Shown: positions 1 to 6,434, numbered from the stretch's first letter. The stretch is DNA of 6,612 nucleotides from Planctomycetaceae bacterium (GCA_947463775.1 CANHVD010000335.1:1-6612); one strand, 5' to 3'. The notes: generated by a model not told the origin, from the sequence alone. A program made the numbers and translations.

Positions 1-692
1 CAACCGATCAGAAGCACCGTCGGTCCTGGCAGCTCAACCCCGAAGCCAATAAAGATTTCTTTGAACTTCGGAATGATGAACAACATGATGAACGACACAA
101 TCACCACAGCCACCGTAATAACGGCAGCCGGATAGATCATCGCCCCGACGATCTTTCGCTTCAGCGACTGAGCTTTCTCTTTGAACTCGGCAAGTCGCTG
201 AAGAATGACTTCCAGTGCACCACCGGCTTCCCCGGCCTTGACCATGTTCACGTAGAGATTATCAAACGCTTTCGGCTGCTTTGACATCGCTTCCGACAGC
301 GTGTTACCACCTTCGATATCTTCAATCACGTCCATCAGAGCATTCTTCAATGCTCCTGGTTTGTTCTGGCCTTCCAGAATTCGCAAGCTGCGAAGTACCG
401 GCAAACCGGCGTCCTGAAGCGTCGAAAGCTGACGTGTGAACTGACACAGCAACTTCGGCTTCACACCGCCAATCGTGAAGGCCTTCTTCTTGCCGCCTCC
501 TTTAGCCGCGGCTCCCTTGGTCGCAGCCCCCTTCTTGGGGTCTTTCTTCTTGCGATCCTTCTCACGAATCTTGGTGACGTAGAAGCCCTTTTCCCGGATC
601 ATCGTCTGGGCTTCGGCTTCCGACGGAGCCTCAATGGTGTCTTTCACCTCGAGACCCGAGCTGTCCATTGCTTCATATGCAAAGGTGGGCAT
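1..692 (-). CDS. pilC: PilC/GspF-family inner-membrane platform protein, N-terminal part (3' end outside window)
   Basis: Type IV pilus/type II secretion platform protein, the polytopic membrane partner on which the PilB and PilT ATPases act. I translated 230 residues from ATG 692-690; the frame is open at the window edge. Residues 1-44 form the small N-terminal domain (starts MPTFAYEAMDSSG). Residues 45-80 are a Lys/Ala/Gly-rich linker with 13 lysines, longer than in typical PilC. From about 81 the T2SSF domain begins, with the family signature FTRQLSTLQDAGLPVLRSL (85-103), the KAGEAGGALEVIL stretch (152-164) and a hydrophobic segment at about 183-207 that is the first membrane span. The family is about 400 residues with two T2SSF repeats, so the second repeat lies outside. 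The start is supported by GGAG at 704-701, 8 bases upstream, and by an in-frame TAG at 722-720. The family call is secure; the choice between PilC and GspF is not. Confidence 0.93.
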   Translation of the reverse strand, partial: MPTFAYEAMDSSGLEVKDTIEAPSEAEAQTMIREKGFYVTKIREKDRKKKDPKKGAATKGAAAKGGGKKKAFTIGGVKPKLLCQFTRQLSTLQDAGLPVLRSLRILEGQNKPGALKNALMDVIEDIEGGNTLSEAMSKQPKAFDNLYVNMVKAGEAGGALEVILQRLAEFKEKAQSLKRKIVGAMIYPAAVITVAVVIVSFIMLFIIPKFKEIFIGFGVELPGPTVLLIG

Positions 693-697
693 ACCGT

Positions 698-704
698 CTT
701 CTCC
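698..704 (-). promoter_or_regulatory. Ribosome binding site of pilC
   Basis: On the minus strand GGAGAAG lies 8 bases (counted from GGAG) upstream of ATG 692. An in-frame stop just upstream leaves this as the only plausible start. Confidence 0.7.
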
Positions 705-835
705 AGCTAGTTCCGGTGGCTACTGAAACACAAGTCTCAGCAAATTCAGTGAAAAAGTAACTCCCCGAAACCCGGATGCGACAGTTCAAATTCTGAAACA
801 ATCGCGATTCATCAGGATTTCGAAGGCAAAGTCTG

Positions 836-867
836 TGCCGTTGTTCATAACACAGGCAACAACGGCA
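836..867. repeat. Perfect 10-bp inverted repeat with 12-base spacer
   Basis: TGCCGTTGTT (836-845) and AACAACGGCA (858-867) are exact reverse complements around a 12-base spacer. The repeat sits about 144 bases upstream of the pilC start on the coding strand. Neither side is followed by a T-run, so it is not a standard intrinsic terminator. It could be a regulator-binding site or an mRNA stem-loop; the sequence does not decide. Confidence 0.7.
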
Positions 868-1006
868 GTCTATGGTCAGTTTACATCGATTTTTTCATTC
901 GTCACGGTTAGTTGACCGAGTTCATGTACCTTTTTGCTTCAGCAAAACCGTACAGGGATCATCACAACTCGCGAAATGAAGGTCTTGGCTGGACATCGCC
1001 ATGTTG

Positions 1007-1056
1007 CCCCCTCATCCGGCCTATCGGCCACCTTCTCCCCCGTGGGGGAGAAGGGA
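1007..1056. repeat. REP-like double-hairpin element
   Basis: The core is an exact 11-bp stem: CCTTCTCCCCC (1031-1041), a GT centre (1042-1043), then GGGGGAGAAGG (1044-1054). A second small hairpin lies just before it, GGCC-TATC-GGCC (1018-1029), preceded by CCCCCTCATC. From memory, this two-part form resembles an extragenic palindrome dispersed in alphaproteobacterial and planctomycete genomes. It lies about 80 bases past the stop of the gspE-like gene. There is no T-run on either side, so termination is unlikely by the usual mechanism; mRNA end protection or attenuation before pilC is possible. Only one copy is in the window, so its dispersed nature is not shown here. Confidence 0.75.
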
Positions 1057-1132
1057 GTCTGTTTCGCGCGGAAAATTTTGATCAGAGAACTACCTCGGTG
1101 AATCCGAGCCGTCAAACATTGCGCTGTCCAAA

Positions 1133-2839
1133 CTAGGAGACGTCTTCCACGACAGTTTCTCTGACGATTTCATCGATCGTCGTCAATCCGTCAAAAATCA
1201 GTTTCAGGCCCGCTTCACGCAGAGTTGTCATGCCCTGCTGTCGAGCAATATCGCGAATGTCATCGCCGGACGCTTCCGCGGCGATCGCATCTCGAATCTC
1301 ATCCGACATGATCAGGAATTCATAAATGCCGATTCGGCCCTTGTATCCGGAGTTGTTACACCGCGGACATCCTTTGCCGTAATAAAACTTGTACTTACGA
1401 GCCGTGTTGAGGGGCAGCTGCAACTCCATCAACAGCTCATCCGACGGGGCGAACTGAGTTCGGCATTCTGAGCAAATACGCCGCACCAGTCGCTGAGCCA
1501 GAATGGCTTCGACCGTCGCAGTGATCAGGAACGCCGGAACTCCCATGTCGCGAAGTCGAGTAATTGCGGAAGGAGCATCGTTGGTGTGTAGCGTGCTGAA
1601 TACCATGTGCCCGGTCAGCGAACTCTGGACAGCAATTTCCGCGGTCTCGTAGTCTCGAATCTCACCCACCAGAATCTTATCCGGGTCATGTCGCAGAATG
1701 GCTCGCAGCACGGTCGCGAAGGTGACCCCGACATCCGGGTTTACCGGTACCTGAATGATTCCTTCAATGTCGTATTCAATCGGATCTTCACTGGTGATGA
1801 TCTTTGTTTCAGTGCTGTTCATTTCATTCAGCGCTGAATAAAGGGTCGTCGTTTTGCCGCTTCCGGTCGGCCCGGTGACCAGCAAAATCCCGTTTGGCCG
1901 ATTCAGCACTTTTCGAAACTTATTCAGCAGCGCCGCATCCATACCGATCTTGTTCAAGTCCAGAGCGACGACGGTTCTGTCGAGAACTCGCATAACCACT
2001 GCTTCACCGAACAGCGTGGGCAATACGCTGACCCGCAGGTCGACGTTGTTGCCGCCCACGTTCAGTTCAATTCGCCCGTCCTGAGGAAGTCGGCGTTCGG
2101 CAATATCGAGATTCGACATAACCTTGATACGACTGACGATCGCATTGGCAAGGTGTCTTGGCGGAGGAACCATCTCGTACAAAACGCCGTCCGCTTTGAC
2201 GCGAATTTTGAACTCATCTTCAAATGGTTCAAAGTGAATGTCGCTGGCCTGATCGCGAATGGCCAGCAGCATGACCATGTTCAGCAGCTTTTTGATTGGC
2301 TGAGCATCCGACATCTCTTCGTCAGAGGCAAGGTCGTAGCCGCGAATCTTCTTCTCGGCATCTTCATCCGTCGACATCGATTCGATAACGTCTTCGATGC
2401 TTTCTTCACGATCCGCGTAGTACTTCGCGATCGCGGCTTCGACGTCGGGGCCGGAGGAAACAGCGCCACGAATTTCGTGTCCGAGGAAGTTTCGCAGGTC
2501 GTCGAGGGCACCGACGTTCTGAGGATCCGCCATGGCCACGGTGAGCACGCCGTTCTTCAGAGAGATCGGCATGATGTGGTACATTTCGGCCATCGTCTGA
2601 GGAACAATCTCCAGCACGTTGGGCTGGATGTTGGTCTCTTCCAGATTGACGACGGGCATGCCCCACTGTTCGGCCAGCGCTTCAGTGACCTGGGCCTGAG
2701 TGATCAGCCCCATGCGTACCGCGACCTGACCGATGACCGTACCAGGACTCTGCTTCTGTTCTTCCAGAATATCCCAGAGCTGGTCGTCATTGATGTGACC
2801 CAGATCAACCAGAATCTGTCCAAGTTTTCGTTGAGCCAT
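1133..2839 (-). CDS. gspE: GspE/PilB-family assembly ATPase with MshEN c-di-GMP-type N-terminus
   Basis: Cytoplasmic hexameric ATPase that would power pilin or pseudopilin assembly through the PilC/GspF platform encoded next. It is 568 residues, normal for the family. Residues 1-58 hold two MshEN-type 24-residue motifs: K5-L6-G7...G14...Q28 and V35-I36-G37...G44...Q58. The rest of the N-terminal domain reaches about 140, then an acidic linker (about 143-180), then the motor: Walker A GPTGSGKT (323-330), Asp box IITSEDPIEY (347-356), Walker B region DPDKILVGEIRD (385-396, catalytic E393), His box TGHMVFSTLHTND (409-421). A four-cysteine zinc site is complete: C456-X2-C459 and C491-X2-C494. It starts 103 bases after pilT stops. 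ATG 2839 follows an in-frame TGA at 2866-2864 but has no Shine-Dalgarno; the upstream sequence is a heptamer repeat. The family call is secure; type II secretion versus type IV pilus is undecided. Confidence 0.96.
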   Translation of the reverse strand: MAQRKLGQILVDLGHINDDQLWDILEEQKQSPGTVIGQVAVRMGLITQAQVTEALAEQWGMPVVNLEETNIQPNVLEIVPQTMAEMYHIMPISLKNGVLTVAMADPQNVGALDDLRNFLGHEIRGAVSSGPDVEAAIAKYYADREESIEDVIESMSTDEDAEKKIRGYDLASDEEMSDAQPIKKLLNMVMLLAIRDQASDIHFEPFEDEFKIRVKADGVLYEMVPPPRHLANAIVSRIKVMSNLDIAERRLPQDGRIELNVGGNNVDLRVSVLPTLFGEAVVMRVLDRTVVALDLNKIGMDAALLNKFRKVLNRPNGILLVTGPTGSGKTTTLYSALNEMNSTETKIITSEDPIEYDIEGIIQVPVNPDVGVTFATVLRAILRHDPDKILVGEIRDYETAEIAVQSSLTGHMVFSTLHTNDAPSAITRLRDMGVPAFLITATVEAILAQRLVRRICSECRTQFAPSDELLMELQLPLNTARKYKFYYGKGCPRCNNSGYKGRIGIYEFLIMSDEIRDAIAAEASGDDIRDIARQQGMTTLREAGLKLIFDGLTTIDEIVRETVVEDVS

Positions 2840-2846
2840 AGCAGAG

Positions 2847-2876
2847 ATTTCAGTTTTCGGTTTTCAGTTTTCAGTT
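2847..2876. repeat. Short heptamer tandem repeat in front of the gspE-like gene
   Basis: On the plus strand the units read ATTTCAG, TTTTCGG, TTTTCAG, TTTTCAG, then TT, about four copies of a 7-base unit. On the coding strand this is an A-rich CTGAAAA track that ends 7 bases before ATG 2839, where a Shine-Dalgarno would be. It may serve as an unstructured, A-rich ribosome landing site, or be a chance slippage product. Confidence 0.7.
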
Positions 2877-2898
2877 AAACGCACGAGACATGTAGCGA

Positions 2899-2934
2899 AA
2901 CACGCCTGGCCTCAAAGCCTGAATGGCGGGTGTT
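2899..2934. repeat. Imperfect stem-loop after pilT
   Basis: AACACGCC (2899-2906) can pair with GGCGGGTGTT (2925-2934), leaving a two-base bulge and an 18-base loop. It begins 9 bases past the pilT stop codon on the coding strand. With no T-run it is a weak candidate for an intercistronic RNA structure only. Confidence 0.3.
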
Positions 2935-2942
2935 CAAGCTGG

Positions 2943-4100
2943 CTATTCATCTTCGTCATCGTCGTTGTCTTCGTCGAAGACACCACGTTTCGCTCGCTCA
3001 ATACGAGCCCGTAATTCACCAGGATTGTTGGACTTGTACAGCACGTCTTTCTCATCGCACAACCCGCTCTTCCACAGGTTGAACAGCGAGTCATCCAGCA
3101 GAATCATGCCGAACTTTCGTCCGGTCTGAATTGAGCTGTTGATACGGAACGTCTTACCTTCACGAATCAGGTTTGCAATCGCCGGGGTGACGACCAGCAT
3201 TTCATAGGCCGCGACCAGTCCCTTGGGTTTTCGAGGCAACAGGGCCTGGCTCAAAATTCCGATGATCGCATTCGCCAACTGCGTTCGAATCTGCTCCTGC
3301 TGGTTCGTCGGGAATACGTCGATAATTCGGTCGACCGTACCCTGAGCACCAGTGGTGTGCAGAGTACCAAACACCACGTGACCGGTTTCCGCCGCCGTGA
3401 TCGCCGCCGAGATCGTTTCAAGGTCTCGCATTTCGCCCACGAGGATCACGTCCGGGTCCATTCGCAGAGCACGTCGCAGAGCTTCCGGGAAGCTTGGAAC
3501 GTCAACGCCGATCTCACGTTGATTAATCGTGGAATGTTTATGCTCGTGATAGTACTCGATCGGGTCTTCCAGAGTGATGATGTGATGATCCATGTTATGG
3601 TTCATCCAGTTGATCATCGACGCGAGACTGGTCGTCTTACCGGAACCTGTCGGACCTGTCACGAGGAACAGACCGCGAGGTCGCTGAATCAGATCCTTAC
3701 AGACCGTCGGTAAACCCAGTTGCTCGAACGTCAGGAACTCGTTCGGAACTCGCCGTAAAACCATCCCGATCATGCCACGTTGCTTGAACACCGCGACTCG
3801 GAAACGAGCTTTATCACCAAACGCAAAACCAAAGTCAGTACCGCCTCGCTCCTGTAGTTCCTGCTGGTTTCGTTCAGGCGTAATACTCTTCATCAGGTTG
3901 GTCGTGTCGTCGGCCGTCAGAGTTCTGGTTTCCAGGCGAACCATGCGTCCGCCGGAACGAACTACCGGCGGTTGTCCGACAGTAATGTGCAGGTCACTGA
4001 CTCGCTCTTTAACGACCGTCTCCAGCAACTTATCGATCTGAAAACTGCGTACGCCGCTCTGCGGATTGCCTCCGCCGCCACCACCGCCTCCGCCTGACAT
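2943..4100 (-). CDS. pilT: PilT-family pilus retraction ATPase
   Basis: Cytoplasmic hexameric ATPase that depolymerises type IV pili to drive retraction and twitching. It is 385 residues, somewhat long for PilT because of both ends. After MS come nine glycines (residues 3-11); the family fold starts at about F20 (FQIDKLLETVVKERVSDLHI). Motifs: Walker A GPTGSGKT (149-156), Asp box IITLEDPIEY (174-183), Walker B region DPDVILVGEMRD (215-226, catalytic E223), His box GHVVFGTLHT (240-249), and the PilT-specific AIRNLIRE element as AIANLIRE (307-314). It has no MshEN domain and no four-cysteine zinc site, which separates it from the flanking ATPases. The C-terminus is strongly acidic (DEDNDDDEDE, 376-385). 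AAGGA at 4112-4108, 7 bases before ATG 4100, supports this start. It lies between the two assembly ATPases, 59 and 103 bases from them, and is probably cotranscribed. Confidence 0.96.
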   Translation of the reverse strand: MSGGGGGGGGGNPQSGVRSFQIDKLLETVVKERVSDLHITVGQPPVVRSGGRMVRLETRTLTADDTTNLMKSITPERNQQELQERGGTDFGFAFGDKARFRVAVFKQRGMIGMVLRRVPNEFLTFEQLGLPTVCKDLIQRPRGLFLVTGPTGSGKTTSLASMINWMNHNMDHHIITLEDPIEYYHEHKHSTINQREIGVDVPSFPEALRRALRMDPDVILVGEMRDLETISAAITAAETGHVVFGTLHTTGAQGTVDRIIDVFPTNQQEQIRTQLANAIIGILSQALLPRKPKGLVAAYEMLVVTPAIANLIREGKTFRINSSIQTGRKFGMILLDDSLFNLWKSGLCDEKDVLYKSNNPGELRARIERAKRGVFDEDNDDDEDE

Positions 4101-4107
4101 AGAAGTT

Positions 4108-4112
4108 TCCTT
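4108..4112 (-). promoter_or_regulatory. Ribosome binding site of pilT
   Basis: AAGGA on the minus strand lies 7 bases upstream of ATG 4100. It supports a start that includes the unusual poly-glycine N-terminus. Confidence 0.6.
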
Positions 4113-4117
4113 TTGAT

Positions 4118-4137
4118 GAATCGATGAGAATCAATGA
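4118..4137. repeat. Two-unit 10-bp tandem repeat between pilB-like gene and pilT
   Basis: GAATCGATGA (4118-4127) and GAATCAATGA (4128-4137) are adjacent direct copies with one mismatch. They fill part of the 59-base gap just upstream of the pilT ribosome binding site. No function is evident. Confidence 0.5.
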
Positions 4138-4159
4138 GTCGTTGATGGACTGAAAGTGA

Positions 4160-5851
4160 CTAATGTCCGCCCTTCGACAATTTATAAACTTCAGCCAGAG
4201 TCGTCAGCCCCTGGTAGGCTTTGTCTTTGGCATCCTCTACCAGTGTCCGCATTCCCAGCAATCGAGCCTGACGGCGAATGTTCTGAGCCGGCTCGCTGTT
4301 GAAAGCCATTTCTCGCAGTGTGCTGTTCATCGTCATCAGCTCAAACACGGCGCGACGCCCCTTGTAACCTGTGTGCTTACAGTTGTTGCAGCCTTTGCCG
4401 CGCACCCATTGACCTTCCGAAACTTCATCCGGCGTGATGTTGAAGATGTCAACTTCTTCCGGGCTTGGCGTATACGGTTCTTTGCACTTCGGGCAAACAA
4501 CTCGCACCAGTCGTTGTGCCATCACGGCCATCAGAGAGCAGGCCACAAGGAACGGCTGAACGCCCATGTCGATCAGTCGAGTAATCGCACCCGGAGCGTC
4601 GTTGGTATGCAGCGTGCTGAACACAAGGTGTCCGGTCAGCGACGCCTGAATCGCCATTTCACCGGTTTCCGTATCGCGAATTTCCCCTACCAGAATCGCG
4701 TTCGGTGCCTGTCGCAGCATCGCCTTGATGATCTTGGCAAAGTCGAGCCCGATGTTGTGTCGCACTTCGACCTGATTGATGCCGGGCAGGTAATACTCCA
4801 CGGGGTCTTCTGCCGTGATGATTTTTCTGTCCGGGCGATTCAGTTCACCGAGAGCACTATAGAGCGTCGTGGTTTTTCCAGATCCGGTAGGCCCAGTGAC
4901 GAGAAAAATTCCGTTTGGCCGCCGGATGATGTTCTGGAAAGTACGGTAGTTGTCTTCTCCGAATCCAAGGTTACGAATTCCCACCTTGATGTTGTCTCGG
5001 TCAAGAATTCGCATGACCACTGCCTGGCCATGGTTCGTCGGCAGAATTGAAACTCGCAGGTCAAACTCTTTGTTCCCCGAGCGAGTTTTGATTCGTCCGT
5101 CCTGTGGTCGACGTTTCTCCGAAATGTCCATCTTGGCCATAATCTTGAAACGCGAAACCAGTGCTCCCAAAAGGCGTTTAGGAGGACTATCGCGTTCAAT
5201 CAGAGCACCGTCGATGCGGTAACGGATACGAACCCGATCTTCAAATGGTTCCACATGAATATCGCTGGCGCGCTCTTTCACTGCTTCTGAAATGATCAGA
5301 TTGGCCAGTCGGATGATCGGGGCACTATCATCCTCATCGCCCTGCATGGCCGATGCTGCTTCAACGTCGGTGAAGTCGATCTGAGTTTCCGTGAACTCTG
5401 AAATCATCGAGTCCACAGACTCGGTTTCGGACTGCCCGTAGTGCCGATTGATCGCGGCCTGAATTGACTCCAGGGGTGCCATGACCGGGCGGATTTCACG
5501 GTTCAGCACGAATCGCAACTTGTCGATGATTTCAATGTTGTTCGGGTTGTGCATCGCAATCACAACCGATTCACCGTCGGATTCAATCGGAATCACAACG
5601 TTTTCTCGAGCCATCGATTCTGTGACCAGCTCGATCACAGAATTCGGGATCTGGCGCCCCTCAAGCTCGATGTAGTCGTAGCCAAACTCCTCGGCCTGAG
5701 CCCTCATTAAGTCGCCGGAGGAAATGTAGCCCAGTCGGATCAGCGCATCTTCACAGGGAATCCCGAGATTCGCAGCCATGCTGCGTGCCTCTTCCAGTTG
5801 AGATTCCCCAATGGTGCCATCGTCGACAAAGCGCTCCAGCCAGTCACGCAT
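4160..5851 (-). CDS. pilB: PilB/GspE-family assembly ATPase, first gene of the cluster
   Basis: Cytoplasmic hexameric ATPase of the pilus-extension/secretion type, 563 residues, paralogous to the gene at 1133-2839. The N-terminal region (about 1-140) has the MshEN/GspE-N fold pattern, but its motif positions are degraded: the first motif begins DWL and the second PCE in place of RLG, and the closing Gln is Ala26 and Glu55. After an acidic linker (about 141-176) comes the motor: Walker A GPTGSGKT (320-327), Asp box IITAEDPVEY (344-353), Walker B region QAPNAILVGEIRD (381-393, catalytic E390), His box TGHLVFSTLHTND (406-418), and a complete zinc site C453-X2-C456 and C488-X2-C491. The usual DPD before Walker B is APN here. 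GGAG at 5863-5860, 8 bases before ATG 5851, supports the start. PilB versus GspE naming is a judgement. Confidence 0.95.
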   Translation of the reverse strand: MRDWLERFVDDGTIGESQLEEARSMAANLGIPCEDALIRLGYISSGDLMRAQAEEFGYDYIELEGRQIPNSVIELVTESMARENVVIPIESDGESVVIAMHNPNNIEIIDKLRFVLNREIRPVMAPLESIQAAINRHYGQSETESVDSMISEFTETQIDFTDVEAASAMQGDEDDSAPIIRLANLIISEAVKERASDIHVEPFEDRVRIRYRIDGALIERDSPPKRLLGALVSRFKIMAKMDISEKRRPQDGRIKTRSGNKEFDLRVSILPTNHGQAVVMRILDRDNIKVGIRNLGFGEDNYRTFQNIIRRPNGIFLVTGPTGSGKTTTLYSALGELNRPDRKIITAEDPVEYYLPGINQVEVRHNIGLDFAKIIKAMLRQAPNAILVGEIRDTETGEMAIQASLTGHLVFSTLHTNDAPGAITRLIDMGVQPFLVACSLMAVMAQRLVRVVCPKCKEPYTPSPEEVDIFNITPDEVSEGQWVRGKGCNNCKHTGYKGRRAVFELMTMNSTLREMAFNSEPAQNIRRQARLLGMRTLVEDAKDKAYQGLTTLAEVYKLSKGGH

Positions 5852-5859
5852 GCTCAGAA

Positions 5860-5863
5860 CTCC
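5860..5863 (-). promoter_or_regulatory. Ribosome binding site of the pilB-like gene
   Basis: GGAG on the minus strand, 8 bases upstream of ATG 5851, fits the start at MRDWLERF. Confidence 0.6.
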
Positions 5864-5913
5864 GAATCCGCAATCTACAGAACCTGAAAAAACAGGAATT
5901 TTCTCACCACTGG

Positions 5914-5942
5914 ATTGTGTTCACTTCGGAAACGCAACACAA
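5914..5942 (-). promoter_or_regulatory. Weak sigma-70-type promoter candidate overlapped by an inverted repeat
   Basis: On the minus strand TTGTGT (5942-5937) and CACAAT (5919-5914) are 17 bases apart, matching the -35 and -10 consensus at 3 and 4 of 6 positions. Transcription would start near 5907, giving a leader of about 55 bases. The same span contains an exact 7-bp inverted repeat, TTGTGTT (5915-5921) and AACACAA (5936-5942) with a 14-base spacer, so a dimeric regulator bound here would cover the promoter core. The repeat is certain; the promoter reading is tentative because the matches are poor. Confidence 0.3.
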
Positions 5943-5960
5943 GCCCCGGGTTCCAGAGAA

Positions 5961-5990
5961 GTTAGGTCCTAACAATGTTCTTTCCGGAAA
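5961..5990. repeat. Cluster of three small palindromes upstream of the pilB-like gene
   Basis: Three short palindromes lie in 30 bases: GTTAGG-T-CCTAAC (5961-5973), AACA-A-TGTT (5971-5979, sharing three bases with the first) and TTTCCGGAAA (5981-5990). They lie about 20 bases upstream of the promoter candidate and 110 bases from the start codon, a position expected for an activator or operator site. No regulator family can be assigned. Confidence 0.45.
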
Positions 5991-6160
5991 ACACCCCACG
6001 ACGAACGCGGGACCTCTCCCCATTATTCAGCAAAGAGGCAATTCCTCAACATTCAACTGGCGACCAGACCGACTCGCGTTCTCGACGGGCGTTCCCGCTA
6101 ACCGTGCATGTACTGTCAGGTCAGAAAAATCATCCCGGCACTTCCTCGTTCCCGAATCCA

Positions 6161-6236
6161 CCAACCAGGAGTGGCGCTGGCGCAATCGGTCGCCACCATC
6201 GCGGAGTTCGACTTTTCTGGTTGGGGACTCCCCCAA
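6161..6236. repeat. Nested and competing inverted repeats
   Basis: CCAACCAG (6161-6168) is the exact complement of CTGGTTGG (6217-6224). Inside it, GTGGCG (6171-6176) pairs with CGCCAC (6191-6196). The right arm of the outer stem overlaps a further hairpin, TTGGGG-ACTC-CCCCAA (6221-6236), so outer stem and right hairpin cannot form together. No T-run follows on either strand. It could be a structured leader RNA or chance. Confidence 0.35.
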
Positions 6237-6421
6237 ACGACGGGAATCCCTGCGGAGAACTGTGATTATCGCGGTCAGAAGAGTTATGCCTGCTTTCGAC
6301 CTGGTCGCGATTTCTTAAGATTTCGGCACTTTTCAGATAAAGTCGCCACTCAAGTCTGTTTCGCCTTTCAGCCCGACCAAAGTGCTCGTACTGGGAAATT
6401 CCGGTCGACCGTACCCGACAT

Positions 6422-6434
6422 GTCAGCCACTGAC
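6422..6434. repeat. Small hairpin just past the stop of the right-hand gene
   Basis: GTCAG (6422-6426), CCA loop, CTGAC (6430-6434): a 5-bp stem starting 3 bases past the stop codon at 6440-6438 on the coding strand. With a short stem and no T-run it is not called a terminator. Confidence 0.25.

Larger units (their letters stand above)
693..1132. other. Intergenic region between gspE-like gene and pilC, no gene seen
   Basis: This 440-base gap separates the two minus-strand genes. It holds a REP-like hairpin element and a perfect 10-bp inverted repeat, each listed separately. A 74-codon plus-strand frame at 912-1136 runs straight through the REP element, has no recognisable domain, and is not called as a gene. 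I found no convincing -35/-10 pair for pilC on the minus strand, so whether pilC is transcribed with gspE or on its own cannot be decided here. Confidence 0.7.

Noticed and set aside
1031..1054. Intrinsic terminator
   Set aside because: The stem is strong, but no T-run follows on either strand; the two-hairpin form fits a REP-like element better.
912..1136. Plus-strand open frame of 74 codons
   Set aside because: It reads through the REP-like palindrome, and its product looks like translated non-coding DNA.
2153..2878. Plus-strand open frame of 241 codons
   Set aside because: Antisense shadow of the N-terminal half of the gspE-like gene, with no domain and a product dominated by residues expected from the opposite strand.
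3357..3713. Plus-strand open frame of 118 codons
   Set aside because: Antisense to the core of pilT, no independent support.
4163..5050. Long plus-strand open frame of 295 codons
   Set aside because: It lies fully antisense to the pilB-like motor domain, which has every family motif; the antisense product has no recognisable domain.
5941..5957. Sigma-54 promoter (TGG...TTG on the minus strand)
   Set aside because: The spacing between the GG and GC elements is off by two bases and the GC element is not matched.
5785..6318. Plus-strand open frame of 177 codons in the upstream gap
   Set aside because: It begins inside the pilB-like gene on the opposite strand, has no ribosome site that I could find, and its Ser/Arg/Pro-rich product shows no fold pattern; other overlapping frames in the gap look equally random.
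6402..6411. 10-bp palindrome CGGTCGACCG
   Set aside because: Isolated, far from any start codon, and short enough to arise by chance.
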